Below are positions 21,077 through 31,379 of a stretch of DNA of 64,000 nucleotides, one piece after another (the first letter of the stretch is position 1; each line of letters opens with the position of its first letter). Origin of the DNA: Prorocentrum cordatum (lineage: Eukaryota; Sar; Dinophyceae; Prorocentrales; Prorocentraceae); the NCBI GenBank assembly GCA_963575745.1, contig CAUYUJ010010446.1, positions 278,501 to 342,500 on the forward strand. Reading direction: 5' to 3'. A program made the translations under genes and the position numbers. Under the pieces are notes generated by a model that made no database searches, was not told the DNA's origin, and saw only the letters and a list, made by a program, of their open reading frames with translations.

Positions 21077-22506
21077 TCAGTCGAGCACCAGGCCGCCCAC
21101 TGGGCGCCCGGCCTCCGCCCACGCGGCGCGCAGCGCCGCCCGGCCCGGCCCGCCGAGCAGGTTGTGTTTGAGGCTGAGCAACTGCAGACGGGGCAGCGCG
21201 CCCGGGGCGCGCAGGGCCTCCGCCAGCCGCGCGGCGCCCTCGTCGCCCACGCGGTTGGTGAAGAGGTAGAGCTCCTGCAGCCGGGGCAGCGCGCCCGGGG
21301 CGCGCAGGGCCTCCGCCAGCCGCGCGGCGCCCTCGTCTCCCACGCGGTTTTCGAAGAGGGTGATCCACTGCAGCCGGGGCAGCGCGCCCGGGGCGCTCAG
21401 GGCCTCCGCCAGCCGCTCGGCGCCCTCGTCGCCCACGCGGTTGCCGTGGAGGTCGAGCCCCTGCAGCCGGGGCGCGGCGCCCGAGGCGAGCACGGCGGCC
21501 AGCTGCTGCGCCTCCTCGTCCCCCCAACTGCAGCCCCCCGTACAACAGCGTCTCCGCGGCCTCGAAGCGCTGCGCGAAGGCGGAGCGGTAGAGCTCGGCG
21601 ACCCGGGGCCGGTCGTCCTTGCCGTTGGTGAAACCCTTGCTCTGCAGCTGCACGTCGAAGGCGTCGGGCAGGAGGGGCGCCCGGCGCCCCGTGGCGCAAG
21701 CCGCCATCAGCGCCCCGTAGTCGGTCTCCGCTCCCGTGGATCGGCCGAGGTCCAAGAGGAGGCAAGACGGCTTCGTCAGCATCGCCCAGGAGGACTCGCA
21801 GAAGCACCAGCCACGGTTGAAGTACTGCTCCGTGTTGCCCGACCGGGTGTACTTTGCAGCATCGCCGTAATCATCTGGAAACCGCGTCAGCATGAAGACG
21901 ACAGTGGCGGGGTGGGAGTAGAAGCTCCCCAGGCTCCCCAATGCCTCCTTGCTCCAGCTCGAAGCGGCCGAGGGCATCGTCCTCGAAAGAATCTGAGCCT
22001 TCGAGCCGCTGATAGGTGCGCTGCTGGGGAACGCCCTCGCGGTCCCTACAGTTTTGATGGATGCAGCAGAAGTCCATGAATACACCCCAGCGGCCGCACA
22101 TAAATTCGCGCGCGTCCGACAGCAGCTGCAGGGCCTGGCCCACGATGCGCAGGTTGTGCCCGCGTGGATCCGGGTGGTTCGCCTGCAGCCAGCAGTGTGA
22201 TATGCACGCGATGTGCAGCACGGGTACCAAGGGAATGGCGAACTTGACGGCGCTGTGGGGCATGAAGGCCGTCGGCGGCAACGCCTGGCGCGGCTCGAGG
22301 ACGCCGCCAGTGCGCGCTCGCCTCACCATCCACTTCGCGTCCATCAGGACGACCGCTCCACTGCCGAGCACGGGGTCGAGCTCCAGGCCGCCGCTCCTCT
22401 CCCACTGTGCCTCCGAGGCACCCAGGCACTCGAGCGCACCCAGCTCGATGAACTCGTTGAGGCACCCCATGCACTGCGACCGGTAGGACGCCATGCAGCA
22501 ACCCAT
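21077..22506 (-). pseudogene. Retroposed LRR protein gene of a dinoflagellate-expanded family, two frameshifts
   Basis: Minus-strand gene starting at ATG 22506 (60 nt after the spliced leader) and ending at the stop at 21077-21079. N-terminal half: HISCWLQ-type segment (ACISHCWLQANHPDPRGHNL near 22180) and WGVFMDFCCIHQN (near 22060), then FYSHPATVVFMLTRFPDDY and FNRGWCFCESSWAML (about 21920-21780), ending with SKGFTNGKDD. C-terminal half: about four ribonuclease-inhibitor-type leucine-rich repeats of 28-29 residues (NRVGDEGAERLAEAL, LYLFTNRVGDEGA, LSLKHNLLG). This domain pair is common in dinoflagellate genomes; its function is unknown, and the LRRs suggest protein binding. Two single-base insertions break the frame: one near 21948 (after FELEQ) and one in a run of six G at about 21523-21528 (before DEEAQQLAAVL). 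Either the retrocopy is decaying or the assembly has homopolymer errors. There is no intron, as expected for retroposition. Confidence 0.82.
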
Positions 22507-22566
22507 CTCGATGCTTGCAGAGGGTGGGGTCGCCAGCGACTTCCAAGTTGCAACCAACTGCGGAAG

Positions 22567-22588
22567 CTTGAGCCAAAATGGCTACGGA
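22567..22588 (-). other. Genomic copy of dinoflagellate spliced leader, full length
   Basis: The minus strand matches the complete 22-nt leader, with T as the variable first base, CCGTAGCCATTTTGG next, and CTCAAG at the end. Immediately 5' of it (22589 onward on the plus strand) satellite array sequence begins, so the leader marks the exact 5' edge of an inserted cDNA. The LRR gene follows 60 nt downstream. Confidence 0.95.
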
Positions 22589-23700
22589 GGCGATCGTTTG
22601 GGGCTCTTGGGCCGTCTCGGTCCGTATGAAGGCCGAAAAAAGCGAATGTCAAAATCCTTCAAAAACCTGAGGCAAATCATTGTGTTTGTTGCCTTTTTTC
22701 TGGCATTCCTGGAGGCCCTCTTGGAGGCCTCTTCGGCCGTCTTGGGCCATCTTAGGACCATCTTCGGCCGTCTTGGTGGGCTCCTGGCCCGTCTGACGCC
22801 GTCGGAAGCCGTTTGGGTGGCCTCTCTGGGCCGACTTGGGGTCCTCTTGGGGTGCTCCAAGGTCGTCTTGGAGGCTATCTTGGGCATCCAAGAAGCCTCC
22901 TGGGCCGTCTTGGGGGCCTCTTGGGGCCGTTTTGGGGGCCTCTTGGGCCGTTCTTGGGCCATCTTGGAGGCCTCTTGGGCGATCTTTGGGCGATCTTTTG
23001 GGGCTCTTGGGCCGTCTCGGTCCGTATGAAGGCCGAGAAAAGCGAATGCGAAAATCCTTCAAAAACCTGAGGCAAATCACTGCTGTTTTGTTGGTCTTTT
23101 TCTGGCATTCCTGGAGACCCTCTTGGAGGCCTCTTGGGCCGTCTTGGGCCATCTTCGGCCGTCTTGGTGGGCTCCTGGCCCGTCTGACGCCGTCGGGGGC
23201 CGTCTTGGGGGCCTCTCCCTACCGACTTCGGGTCCTCTTGGGGTGCTTCGGGGCCGTCTTGGAGCCCATCTTGGGCGTCTTGGGGGCCTCTTGGGGCCGT
23301 CTTTGGCCGTCTTGGGGGCCTCTTGGGCCGTCATGGGACCATCTGGGAGGCCTCGTGGGCGATGTGGGGGCGATCTTGGGGGCCCCTTGGGCCGTCTTGA
23401 GCCGTCGGAATGCCGAGAAGAAGTAAATTCCAAAATCCTTCAAAAACCCTCAAGAAAATCAATGATTTTGGATTCTTCGGGTCCTCCTGAAGGACCTCTT
23501 GGAGGCCTCTTGGGTCGTGTTGGGCCGCCTTGGAGGCCATCTTGGGCGAACTTGGAGGTATCTTGGACTCTCTTGGGCCGTCTTGGAGGCCGTCTTGGAC
23601 CATCTTGGGCGAACTTGGAGCCCATCTTGGACCATCTTGGAGACCATCTTGGGCCAACGTGGCCATCTTGGATGCCATCTTGAGCCGTCTTGGCGGATTT
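22589..23700 (+). repeat. Satellite array, plus-oriented block
   Basis: Units of about 380-400 bp with cores GAAGGCCGA.AAAAGCGAATG then AAAATCCTTCAAAAACCT at 22626, 23029 and 23407. Bodies are CTTGGGCCGTCTTGG-type. The core sequence differs from the 11-17 kb array, so this is a related subfamily. Confidence 0.85.
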
Positions 23701-23900
23701 TTTCCAGGATTGGGAATTTTCCGGGTAGCCGGCGGGACGGGCCGAAGCGCCTTTTGGACAAAAAAACCAAAGCCAAAACCGAAATAGTCTGGCACGCGCC
23801 AGGCACCCCTGCGATGAATCGACAGAGGGCGGCGGACTCCCCCTAGGGCTTCGGCCCGTCCCGCCGGCCACCCGGAAAATCCCCAACCCCGGAAAAATCC
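23700..23900. repeat. Inverted-repeat junction where array orientation flips; partial dispersed element
   Basis: GGCGGGACGGGCCGAAGCG (about 23727-23750) is answered by GGGCTTCGGCCCGTCCCGCC (about 23847-23866), with GGAATTTTCCGGGTAG-type flanks on the outside. The loop carries the reverse-complement internal part of the dispersed element (GGTGCCTGG/CCAGGCACC and GCGATGAATCGACAGAGGGC). To the left the array is plus-oriented, to the right minus-oriented. Confidence 0.7.
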
Positions 23901-24655
23901 CCAAGCCCGGAGGAGATGCCTCCAAGTCCGCCCAAGAAACCTCCAAGACGGCCAAAGACGGCCCAAGATGTAAGACGGCCCAAGAGGCCTCCAAGAGGTC
24001 CTCCAGGAGGGCCCGAAGAGTCCAAAATCATTGATTTTCCTTGCGATAATTAAACGGTTTTTCGTAGTTGCTCCTTTTCGGCTTTCCAACGACCCAGGAC
24101 GGCCCAAGAGGCCCCCAAGATCGCCCCAACATCGCCCACGAGGCCCCCCAGATGACCCCAGAACGACCCAAGAGGCCCCCAAGACGGCCCCAAGAGGGCA
24201 CAAAGACGACCCGAGAGGCTAAGACGGCCCTGGAGCACCCCAAGAGGGCTAGAATTCGGCCCACAGAGGCCCCCCAAACGGCTTCCGACGGCGTTGGACG
24301 GGCCAGGAGCCCACCAAGACGGCCGAAGTTGGCTCAAAGCTGGCCCAAGACGGCCCAAGAGGCCTCCAAGAGGGCCTCCAGGAAAGCCAGAAAAGGCAAA
24401 CAACACTAATTTCCCTTAGGTTTTTGAAGGATGTTGACATTTGCTTCTTTGCGGCCTTCCGACGGCCCGAGACGGCACAAGAGCCCCCAAAGGTCGCCCA
24501 AAGATCGTCCAAGAGGCATCCAAAATGGCCCCAGAACGGGGCCCAAGAGGCCCCCAAGACGGCCCCAAGAGGCCCCCAAGACGGCCCAGGAGGCTTTAAA
24601 AACGCCCAAGATGGCCTCCAAAACGGCCCGACGGCCAAGATGAATTTCAAGATGC
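23900..24655 (-). repeat. Satellite array, minus-oriented block
   Basis: GCCCAAGACGGCCCAAGAGG-type words with A-rich cores near 24020-24085 and 24400-24460 that are the reverse complement of those at 22626-23407. Confidence 0.85.
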
Positions 24656-24910
24656 TCACGTGTTCCCCGAAGGCTTTCCAAACCGATTCGGGGAACACTT
24701 GGTCCGATAGCTTGGCAGGTCTGGTCCCAACGTTCGGCCACGCAAGCGCTTCCAAAAAGGCAGGGGGCGGCGGTGATTCGCCGTAGGCGTCTTAGATCCG
24801 CCGCCCCCTCTTGATTCATCGCACCCTTTCGCACTTGGTTTTGGTTCTTTTCCCAAAGGACTCCTCCCTGGGGCGTCGGCCCAGCCCGGCAGGGTCCTGG
24901 AAAGGCCCCG
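24655..24910 (+). repeat. Hairpin-bearing dispersed element, copy 2
   Basis: Starts with a perfect 12-bp hairpin: GTGTTCCCCGAA (24660-24671) and TTCGGGGAACAC (24687-24698), loop 15 nt. Then come CGTTCGGCCACGCAAGCGCT, GGGGGCGGCGGTGATTCGCC, a partly complementary GATCCGCCGCCCCCTC, GATTCATCGCA and TTGGTTTTGGTTCTTTT. Non-coding. It is of MITE or SINE size, but no terminal inverted repeats or poly(A) are seen. Confidence 0.7.
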
Positions 24911-25585
24911 AAACCACCTCAACGACCGCAAAAAATCTTGCAAGACGGCTCCAGATGGCCTCTAAGATGGTCACGTTGGCCCAAGGTGGCCTCCAAGATG
25001 GCCTCCAAGTCGCGAAAGATGGTCCAAGATGGCCTCCAAGACGGCCCGAGAGAGTCCAAGATGCCTTAAGTTCGTCCAGGAAGCCTCCGAGACGGCCCAA
25101 GATGGCTCCAAGATGGCCAAAGACTGGCCAGGAGGCCCCCAAGAGGCCTCCAAGACGTCCTCCAGGAAGGCCCGAACGGGCAACCATCATTGATTTTCCT
25201 TCGGTTTTTGCTGTTTTGGAAAAAATGGTTTTGGCATGTTTTTCTTTTCAGCTCTCCGACGGCCCAAGACGGCCCGAGAGGCCTCCAACATGGCCCAAGA
25301 GCGCCCAAGAGGCCTCCAAGATGGCCCTCTGACAGCCGAAGAGGCCCCCAAGAGGCCCCCAAGAAGGCCCCAAGACGACCCAAGATGGCCCCGAAGACGC
25401 CCAAGATGGCCTCCAAGACGGCCAAGACAGCAAAGATGGTCCCAAGATGCACCCAAGACGGCCCCACATGGCCGGAAGATAGCCTTAGACTGCCCAAAAG
25501 GCCTGCCAGAGGCCTCCAAGACGGCCCTAGAGCCCTCCAAGACGTCCTCCAGGAAACCCGAAAGCTCGGAAACCACCTGGTCCGA
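24910..25585 (-). repeat. Satellite array, minus-oriented block
   Basis: GGCCTCCAAGATGGCC-type words with an A-rich core near 25190-25250. It ends at the next copy of the dispersed element. Confidence 0.85.
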
Positions 25586-25870
25586 TAGCTCGCCCGACTC
25601 CGTGCTCCCCGAAAGCTTTCGAAACCCACTCGGGGAACGCGTGGCCCGATAGCTGGGTCAGGCTCAAACCCAACTTTCGGCCACGCAAGCGCTTCCAAAA
25701 AGGCTAGGGGCGGCGGTGATTCGCCGTAGGCGTCTTCGATCCGCCGCCCCCTGTTGGCTTGCCACAAGGTTTCCGGGCGTGCTGAATCCTAGACGGATTG
25801 GTTTTGGTTTTGGAGCTCTCCCTGGGGCTTCGGCCCGTCCCGCCAGCCACCCGAAAAGCTCGGAATTCTC
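25585..25870 (+). repeat. Hairpin-bearing dispersed element, copy 3
   Basis: Diverged copy of 24655-24910. Hairpin arms CGTGCTCCCCGAA and CTCGGGGAACGCG, then TTTCGGCCACGCAAGCGCTT, GGGGCGGCGGTGATTCGCC, GATCCGCCGCCCCCTG, TTGGTTTTGGTTTTGG and CGGCCCGTCCCGCCAGCCACC. Confidence 0.7.
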
Positions 25871-25959
25871 ACAACATGATCGGCCCACGAACCCGGAAAG
25901 GAATCTAGATGTAAGGCATGGCAACGTTTCAAATACACCTGAATGGGCGACGGGCAAAT

Positions 25960-26460
25960 GCAATGCTGAATGTATCGACCTTGATGTACCGTGCCGAGGG
26001 CTGTGCTGTGCTGCGCCGTGCTGAACTGCGATATGCCATGCCGCCATTGTGCTTCATGTAGCGATGTGGATCGAGTCCTCCTTTGCATCCGGGTCCTGAC
26101 CGAACAGATCTGGATCTTAAGCTCGAGCTGCCTGAGCAAATGGTGGCTGCCCCAAAACTCATCGGCAGGGGGACTTGCCAGGAGGACGCGCCGCGGAACG
26201 TCCCAAGGGACGCGCTAGGCGACGTGCCAGGGGAGGACGTGCCATGGGGACGCACCGCGGGACGTGCCGAGGGGACGCGCTACGGAACGTGCCGATGGAC
26301 GTGCCACGGGACGTGCCAGGGGACGTGCCAGGGGACGCGCCGCGCGACGTGCCAGGGGAACTCGCCACGGGACGCTCCGCGGAACGTGCCAGGCAACATG
26401 CCAAGCTGCAATGCTAAATGTATTGATCCTGATGTACCGCACCGAGAGCTGTGCTGTGCC
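25960..26460 (+). repeat. GACGTGCCA satellite, unit A
   Basis: Composite unit of about 450 bp: CGTGCTGAA(C/T)TGCGATGTGCC-like head, CTGACCGAAC.GATCTGGATC and TTAAGCTCGAGCTGCCTG middle, then 15-20 short words of the type GGGACGTGCCA or GGACGCGCC(A/G). It ends with TGATGTACCG and AGCTGTGCTGTGC. Frames through it are repetitive. Confidence 0.8.
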
Positions 26461-26900
26461 TGGGCGACCTGGACGCGTGAAAACAAGCGTCGTTCTCAGC
26501 ACATCCTCATGCTAGACGCTAGACATCCGCCTGGGCAACCTGGACACGTGCAAGCAAGCGTCTCGATCGAGACTTCCTCAACACATCCTCATGCTAGACA
26601 TCCGCCTGGACGACCTGGACGCGTGAAAAAAAACGTTTGGTTCGAGACATCCTCAACCAATCGTCATGCTAGACATCTGCCTGGGCAACCTGGACGCGTG
26701 AAACCAAGCGTCTCGCTCGAGACATCCCCAAGACCTGGGCACGTGAAACCAAGCATTTCACTTGAGAGATCCTCTGAATTCTGGCCCCCAGGAGAGGACA
26801 ATATGTAATACAAAACAAAAGTGTCGCTCGAGACATCCTCAACAAATTCTGAAAAATCAGCGTTTAGCTCGAGACATCCAAACATAAATTCGCCAACCCT
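26460..26900 (+). repeat. 75-bp repeats (AAGCGTCTCG..CGAGAC type)
   Basis: About four to five copies of a unit with CTGGACGCGTGAAA, CAAGCGTCTCGATCGAGAC, ATCCTCA and ATGCTAGACATCCGCCTGGG. Related single units recur at 28075-28150, 27390-27420 and 44940-45030. Confidence 0.75.
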
Positions 26901-27009
26901 GCGCGACCTCGTTATTTATCGCAAATAAGTTCGCCTGCCGTACAGCCGTCGATTCCGAGGGTAAACGGCTAAAAGACAACCCTGGGCAGGCGCCCTTTCC
27001 TGAAACAAA

Positions 27010-27640
27010 TGCCTCCTGGGGCCTGCTGTCGCATTCTGGGGGCGGGGGTGGGGACGAAACGCGCCCCCCCGGGCCTTCTGAAATCTCCTGCCGCCTCCTG
27101 GGGCCTCCTGGAGCGTTAGGAACAAATGCGTGTTTGCGCTTCTCCCGCCCTGGGGCGTTAGAAACCCATGTGTTTTCACGCTTCTCCCGCCCTGGGGCGT
27201 TAGGAACCCATGAGGTTTCGCGCTTCTCCCGCCCTGGGGCGTTCGGAACCCACGTGGTTTCACGTTTGTACCGCCCTGGTGCGTTAGGAACTATGTGTTT
27301 TCACGCTTATCCCGCCCCGCGGCGTTAGGAACCATTGTGGGGGGAAGCGAAAAGCGCTCCCCGAACACATACCTCAATACAGAACATACGTGAAACAAGC
27401 ATTTCGTCTGAGACATCCTCTGAAGTCAAGCCTCCAGGAGAAGAACAATCTATACCATAACACAAAAGCTCCCCCCGAACACGTATCCCAATACAGAACA
27501 ATGCCTCCTGGGGCCTCCTGGAGCCTCCTTGGGCCTCCTGGGGCGTTGGGAGCCCGTGTATTTGTATGCTTCCCCTGCCCTAGAGCGTTAGTCCCGCCCT
27601 GGGGCGTTAGGAACCAATGTGCTATCATGCTTCTCCCGCC
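27010..27640 (+). repeat. 41-bp repeats (CCCGCCCTGGGGCGTTAGG type)
   Basis: Tandem copies of CCCGCCCTGGGGCGTTAGGA followed by ACCCATGTGTTTTCACGCTT at 27120-27330, with diverged units to 27640 and an intervening A-rich segment at 27350-27490. Confidence 0.8.
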
Positions 27641-29213
27641 CTGCCGTGCTGAATTGCGATGTGCCATGCCGCGACTGTGCTCTACAATGTTGTGGTTCGA
27701 GTCGTCCTTTGCGTCCGAGTCCTGACCGAACTGATCTGGATCTTAAGCTCGAGCTGCCTGGCCACATAGTAACTGGCCCAGAGCTAATTGACACGGGGAC
27801 ATGCCAGGAGGACGCGCCGCGGAACGTCCCATGGGACGCGCCAAGCGACGTGCCAAAGGACGTGCCATGGGGACGCACCGCGGGACGTGCCGAGGGGACG
27901 CGGTACGGAACGTGCCGATGGACGTGCCACGGGACGTGCCAGGGGACGCGCCGCGCGACGTGCCAGGGGGACTCGCCACGGGACGCTCCGCGGAACGTGC
28001 CAAGCAACATGCCAAGCTGCAATGCCAGGTATATCGATCTTGATGTACCGTGCCGAGAGCTGCGCTGTGCTTAACAAGCGTCGTTCTCAGCACAGCCTCA
28101 TGCTAGACATCCGCCTGGGCAACCTGGACACTTGCAAACAAGCGTCTCGATCGAGCTGCCTGGCCACATAGTAACTGCCCCAGAGCTAGTTGACAAGGGG
28201 GCATGCCATGAGGACGCGCCGCGGAACGTCCCAAGGGACGCGCCAAACGACGTGCCATGGGACGTGCCATGGGGACGCACAGCGGAACGTGCCAAGGGGA
28301 CGCGCTACGGAACGTGCCAATGGACGTGCCGCGGGACGTGCCAGGGGACTCGCAGCGCGACGTGCCAAGGGGACTCCCCACGGGACGCGCCACGGAACGT
28401 GCCGAAGAACGTGCCACGCTGCAATGCTAAATGTATCGATCTTGATGTACCGTGCCGAGGGCTGTGCTGTTGTGCACCGTGCTGAATTCCGATGTGCCAT
28501 TCCGCGACTGTGCTCTATAGCGCTGTGGAACGAGTCCTCCTTTGCATCCGAGTCCTGACCGAACTGATCTGGATCTTAAGCTCGAGCTGCCTGAGCACAG
28601 CCCCAGAGCTAATTGATAGCGGGACATGCTAGGAGGACGCGCCGCGGAACGTCCCACGGAACGCGCCAAGCGACGTGCCAGGGGACGTGTCATGGGGACG
28701 CACCGCGGGACGTGTCAAGGGGACGCGCTACGGAACGTGCCAATGGACGTGCCGCGGGACGTGCCAGGGGACGCGCCGCGCGACATGCCAGGGGGACTCG
28801 CCACGGGACGCACCACGGAACGTGCCAGGGAACGTGCCAAGTTGCAATGCTGGATCTATCGATCTTGATGTACCGTGCCGAAGGCTGTGCTGTGCTGCGC
28901 CGTGCTGGATTGCGATGTGCCATGCCGCGGTGCTGACCTATACTGTTGTCTATCGAGTCATCCTTTGCATCTGGGTCCTGACCGAACAGATCTGGATCTT
29001 AAGCTCGAGCTGCCTGGGCACATAGTAGCAGCCCCTGAGCTAGTTGACAAGGGGGCATGCCAGGAGGACGCGCCGCGGAACGTCCCAAGGGACGCGCCAG
29101 GCGACGTACCAGGGGACGTGCCATGGGGACGCACAGCGGAACGTGCCAAGGGGACGCGCTACGGAACGTGCCAATGGACGTGCCGCGGGACGTGCCAGGG
29201 GACTCATGTGTTT
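27640..29213 (+). repeat. GACGTGCCA satellite, units B-E
   Basis: Four more copies of the unit described at 25960-26460 (starting about 27650, 28150, 28480 and 28890), each with the GATCTGGATC TTAAGCTCGAG middle and a run of GGGACGTGCC words. Unit E is cut short at 29213, where the 41-bp repeat begins. Confidence 0.8.
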
Positions 29214-29760
29214 TCAGGCTTGCCCCGCCCTGGGGCGTTGGGAACCCATGCGTTTTCACGTATCTCCCGCCCTGGGGCGTTCGGAACCCATGTGTTTTCC
29301 TGCCTCTCCCGCCCTGGGGCGTTAGGAACCAATGTGTTTTCACGCTTGCTCCGCCCTAGGCCATTCGGAACCTAGGTGTTTTCACACTTGTCCCGCCCTA
29401 TGCTGGGGCCTCCTGGGGCATCCTGGGAGCGGAGGGGGCGACCAGCGCCCTCCCCGAACAGATATCCCAATACAGAACAATGCCTCCTGGGGCCTCCTGG
29501 GGCCTCCTGGGGCGTTAGGAACCATCTGTTGTTGCGCTTCTCTCGCTCTGGGGCGTCGGGAACCCATGTATGTTCACGCTTGTCCCGCCCTGGGGCGTTA
29601 GGAACCTATATGGTTTCACGCTTCTCCCGCCCTGGGGCGTCAGGAACCCATGTGGTTTCGCGCTTCTCCCGCCCTGAGGGGGCGTTCGGAACCTATGTGT
29701 TGTCACGCTTGTCCCGCCCTGGAGCGTTAGGAACCATGTGTTTTCACGCTTCTCGAGCCT
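29213..29760 (+). repeat. 41-bp repeats, second block
   Basis: About a dozen copies of the CCCGCCCTGGGGCGTTAGG/AACCCATGTGTTTTCACGCTT unit, interrupted at 29400-29510 by CCTCCTGGGGC words and an A-rich stretch shared with 27460-27520. Confidence 0.8.
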
Positions 29761-30060
29761 CCTGGGGCCTCCTGGGGGGGCGGGGGGGAAGCGAAAAGCG
29801 CTCCCCGAATACATATCCCACCAGAAAAGGAAAACGCCGTCTTCATCGACGCTCTCCGCCTCCGCCGCCAGCGGCCGCCAACGCCGGCGCCGGACCGAGG
29901 AGAGGAAGAGAAGAGGGGGGGGTCGAACCCCCGCCCCCCCTCCGTCACGGGAGAGCAGGGGGGGGGTTCGAACCCCCCCCCACCCTTCAACCCAGGGGGG
30001 GTCGGGCCGGTTCCACCCCCCCTTCAAGCGCCCAGAGAACGCGCTCTTTCAGATGTAGAT
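29760..30060. other. GC-rich unassigned DNA with G/C homopolymers
   Basis: Includes runs of 7-9 G or C and the palindrome GGGGGGTTCGAACCCCCC at 29943-29960. No gene or RNA structure is supported. Confidence 0.4.
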
Positions 30061-30385
30061 GTAGATGTGAAGTGTGCGTACATGTGTATGCTGATGCACA
30101 TGAAATCGTACATGAACACGTAGTTGTATATGATAGGGGTATGTGCATCTGTTTGTATGTGCATGCATGTGTGTATGCATGTGTGTATGCATGTATGTAC
30201 GCATGTATGAACACATGTATGTCTGCATGTACGTACGAACGAATATATACATATCTATGTACGTTTGTATGTATGTGTATATGTGTCTAGATGTATGTAT
30301 GTATGTATGTATGTATGTAGGTAGGTAGGTATGTATGTATGTATGTATGTATGTATACATATGTATGTGTGTATGTGTGTGAACA
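30060..30385. repeat. TATG/CATG microsatellite
   Basis: Imperfect (TATG)n and (CATG)n, densest at 30287-30360. No coding content. Confidence 0.9.
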
Positions 30386-30539
30386 TGCACCAGCCTGTAT
30401 TGCCGCTTCGCGCTAGGCACCTTGGTCTGTCAGGTTTCGCACACAGGCGGGATGAGAGATCGACAGAAGGAGAGAGGGAGGGGAGAGAGCGAGAGAGAGA
30501 TGAATGTGTAGGGATCTATCCGTATACGCACATATAAAA

Positions 30540-31080
30540 AACACATCGAGAATGAGACAGGGGGCATCCTGGGAGCCTTTCGGGAGCCTCCTGGGGCATC
30601 TTGGGGCCATCTTGCTACCAACAGCTGTTCCCCTCAACGACCGGGTCCTGACGTGGAGAGCTTGAGGTGGCGTCTTGGGGTCATTCTGGGCCGTATTGGG
30701 GCTTTCTTGAAGCCGTCTCAGGGCTTGGGCCGTCTTGGGGCTCTCTTGGGCCGTCTTGAAGCCTTCTTGGCCCGTCTTAAGCTTACGGCGATCGTGGGGG
30801 CATCCTCGGCGGCCTCGAACGCTCCGAAGACCAACGAAAACTGATGCCCTCAAATCATGATAGTTTGGCGATTGGGGGCCTCTTGGGATGCTTCGTTGGA
30901 TCGTCTTGGGTCCTCTCGGGAGGTTCGGAAGCAACTTAGGGTTCCTGGGGTCCGTTTGGGCGCCCTCTCGACCGACCTGGACCTGTTTTCGAAGCCTGCC
31001 AAAGACGTCAAGGATACCCTGAAACCCGAGGAGACGCTCCGCAGGAATGTACAGGAGGCTCAGGAGCTTCGGACCTACAA
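30540..31080 (+). repeat. Diverged satellite array block
   Basis: CTTGGGGC/CGTCTTGGG words with one A-rich core at about 30820-30870, resembling the main array but more diverged. Confidence 0.65.
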
Positions 31081-31379
31081 AATATAGGACCACGCTTCGG
31101 GTGATACACGGTTGGGGGATGGACACTGCTTTCGGTTTGCGCTGCCCTCTCGTCTTTCTCTCGACGAAGTACATGGAGCCCTGGGCCTGAACAATCTGCG
31201 ATCGTCTGCAATGTATCATGGACGCTGAAGCGGTCCAGAAATTAGCTGTGAATCGGAATATCGGTCTCCTCCTGCGGAATCTACGGATCGTGAGTCCTGC
31301 GAGGCTGCCACCGGGCACTCGGCCATTAGGCGAGCTGCTAGCGCGAGCCTAGACGCAGTGGGATCGCGTGCCCGAAGAG

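Noticed and set aside
24410-24540. CCAAAATGG words resembling the complement of the spliced leader
   Set aside because: They lack the flanking CTTGAG and CTACGG and belong to the array vocabulary (CCAAAATGGCCCC).
29936-29962. GGTTCGAACC motif resembling a tRNA T-loop
   Set aside because: It is the centre of a G-run/C-run palindrome; no acceptor stem, D-loop or anticodon arm can be placed around it.
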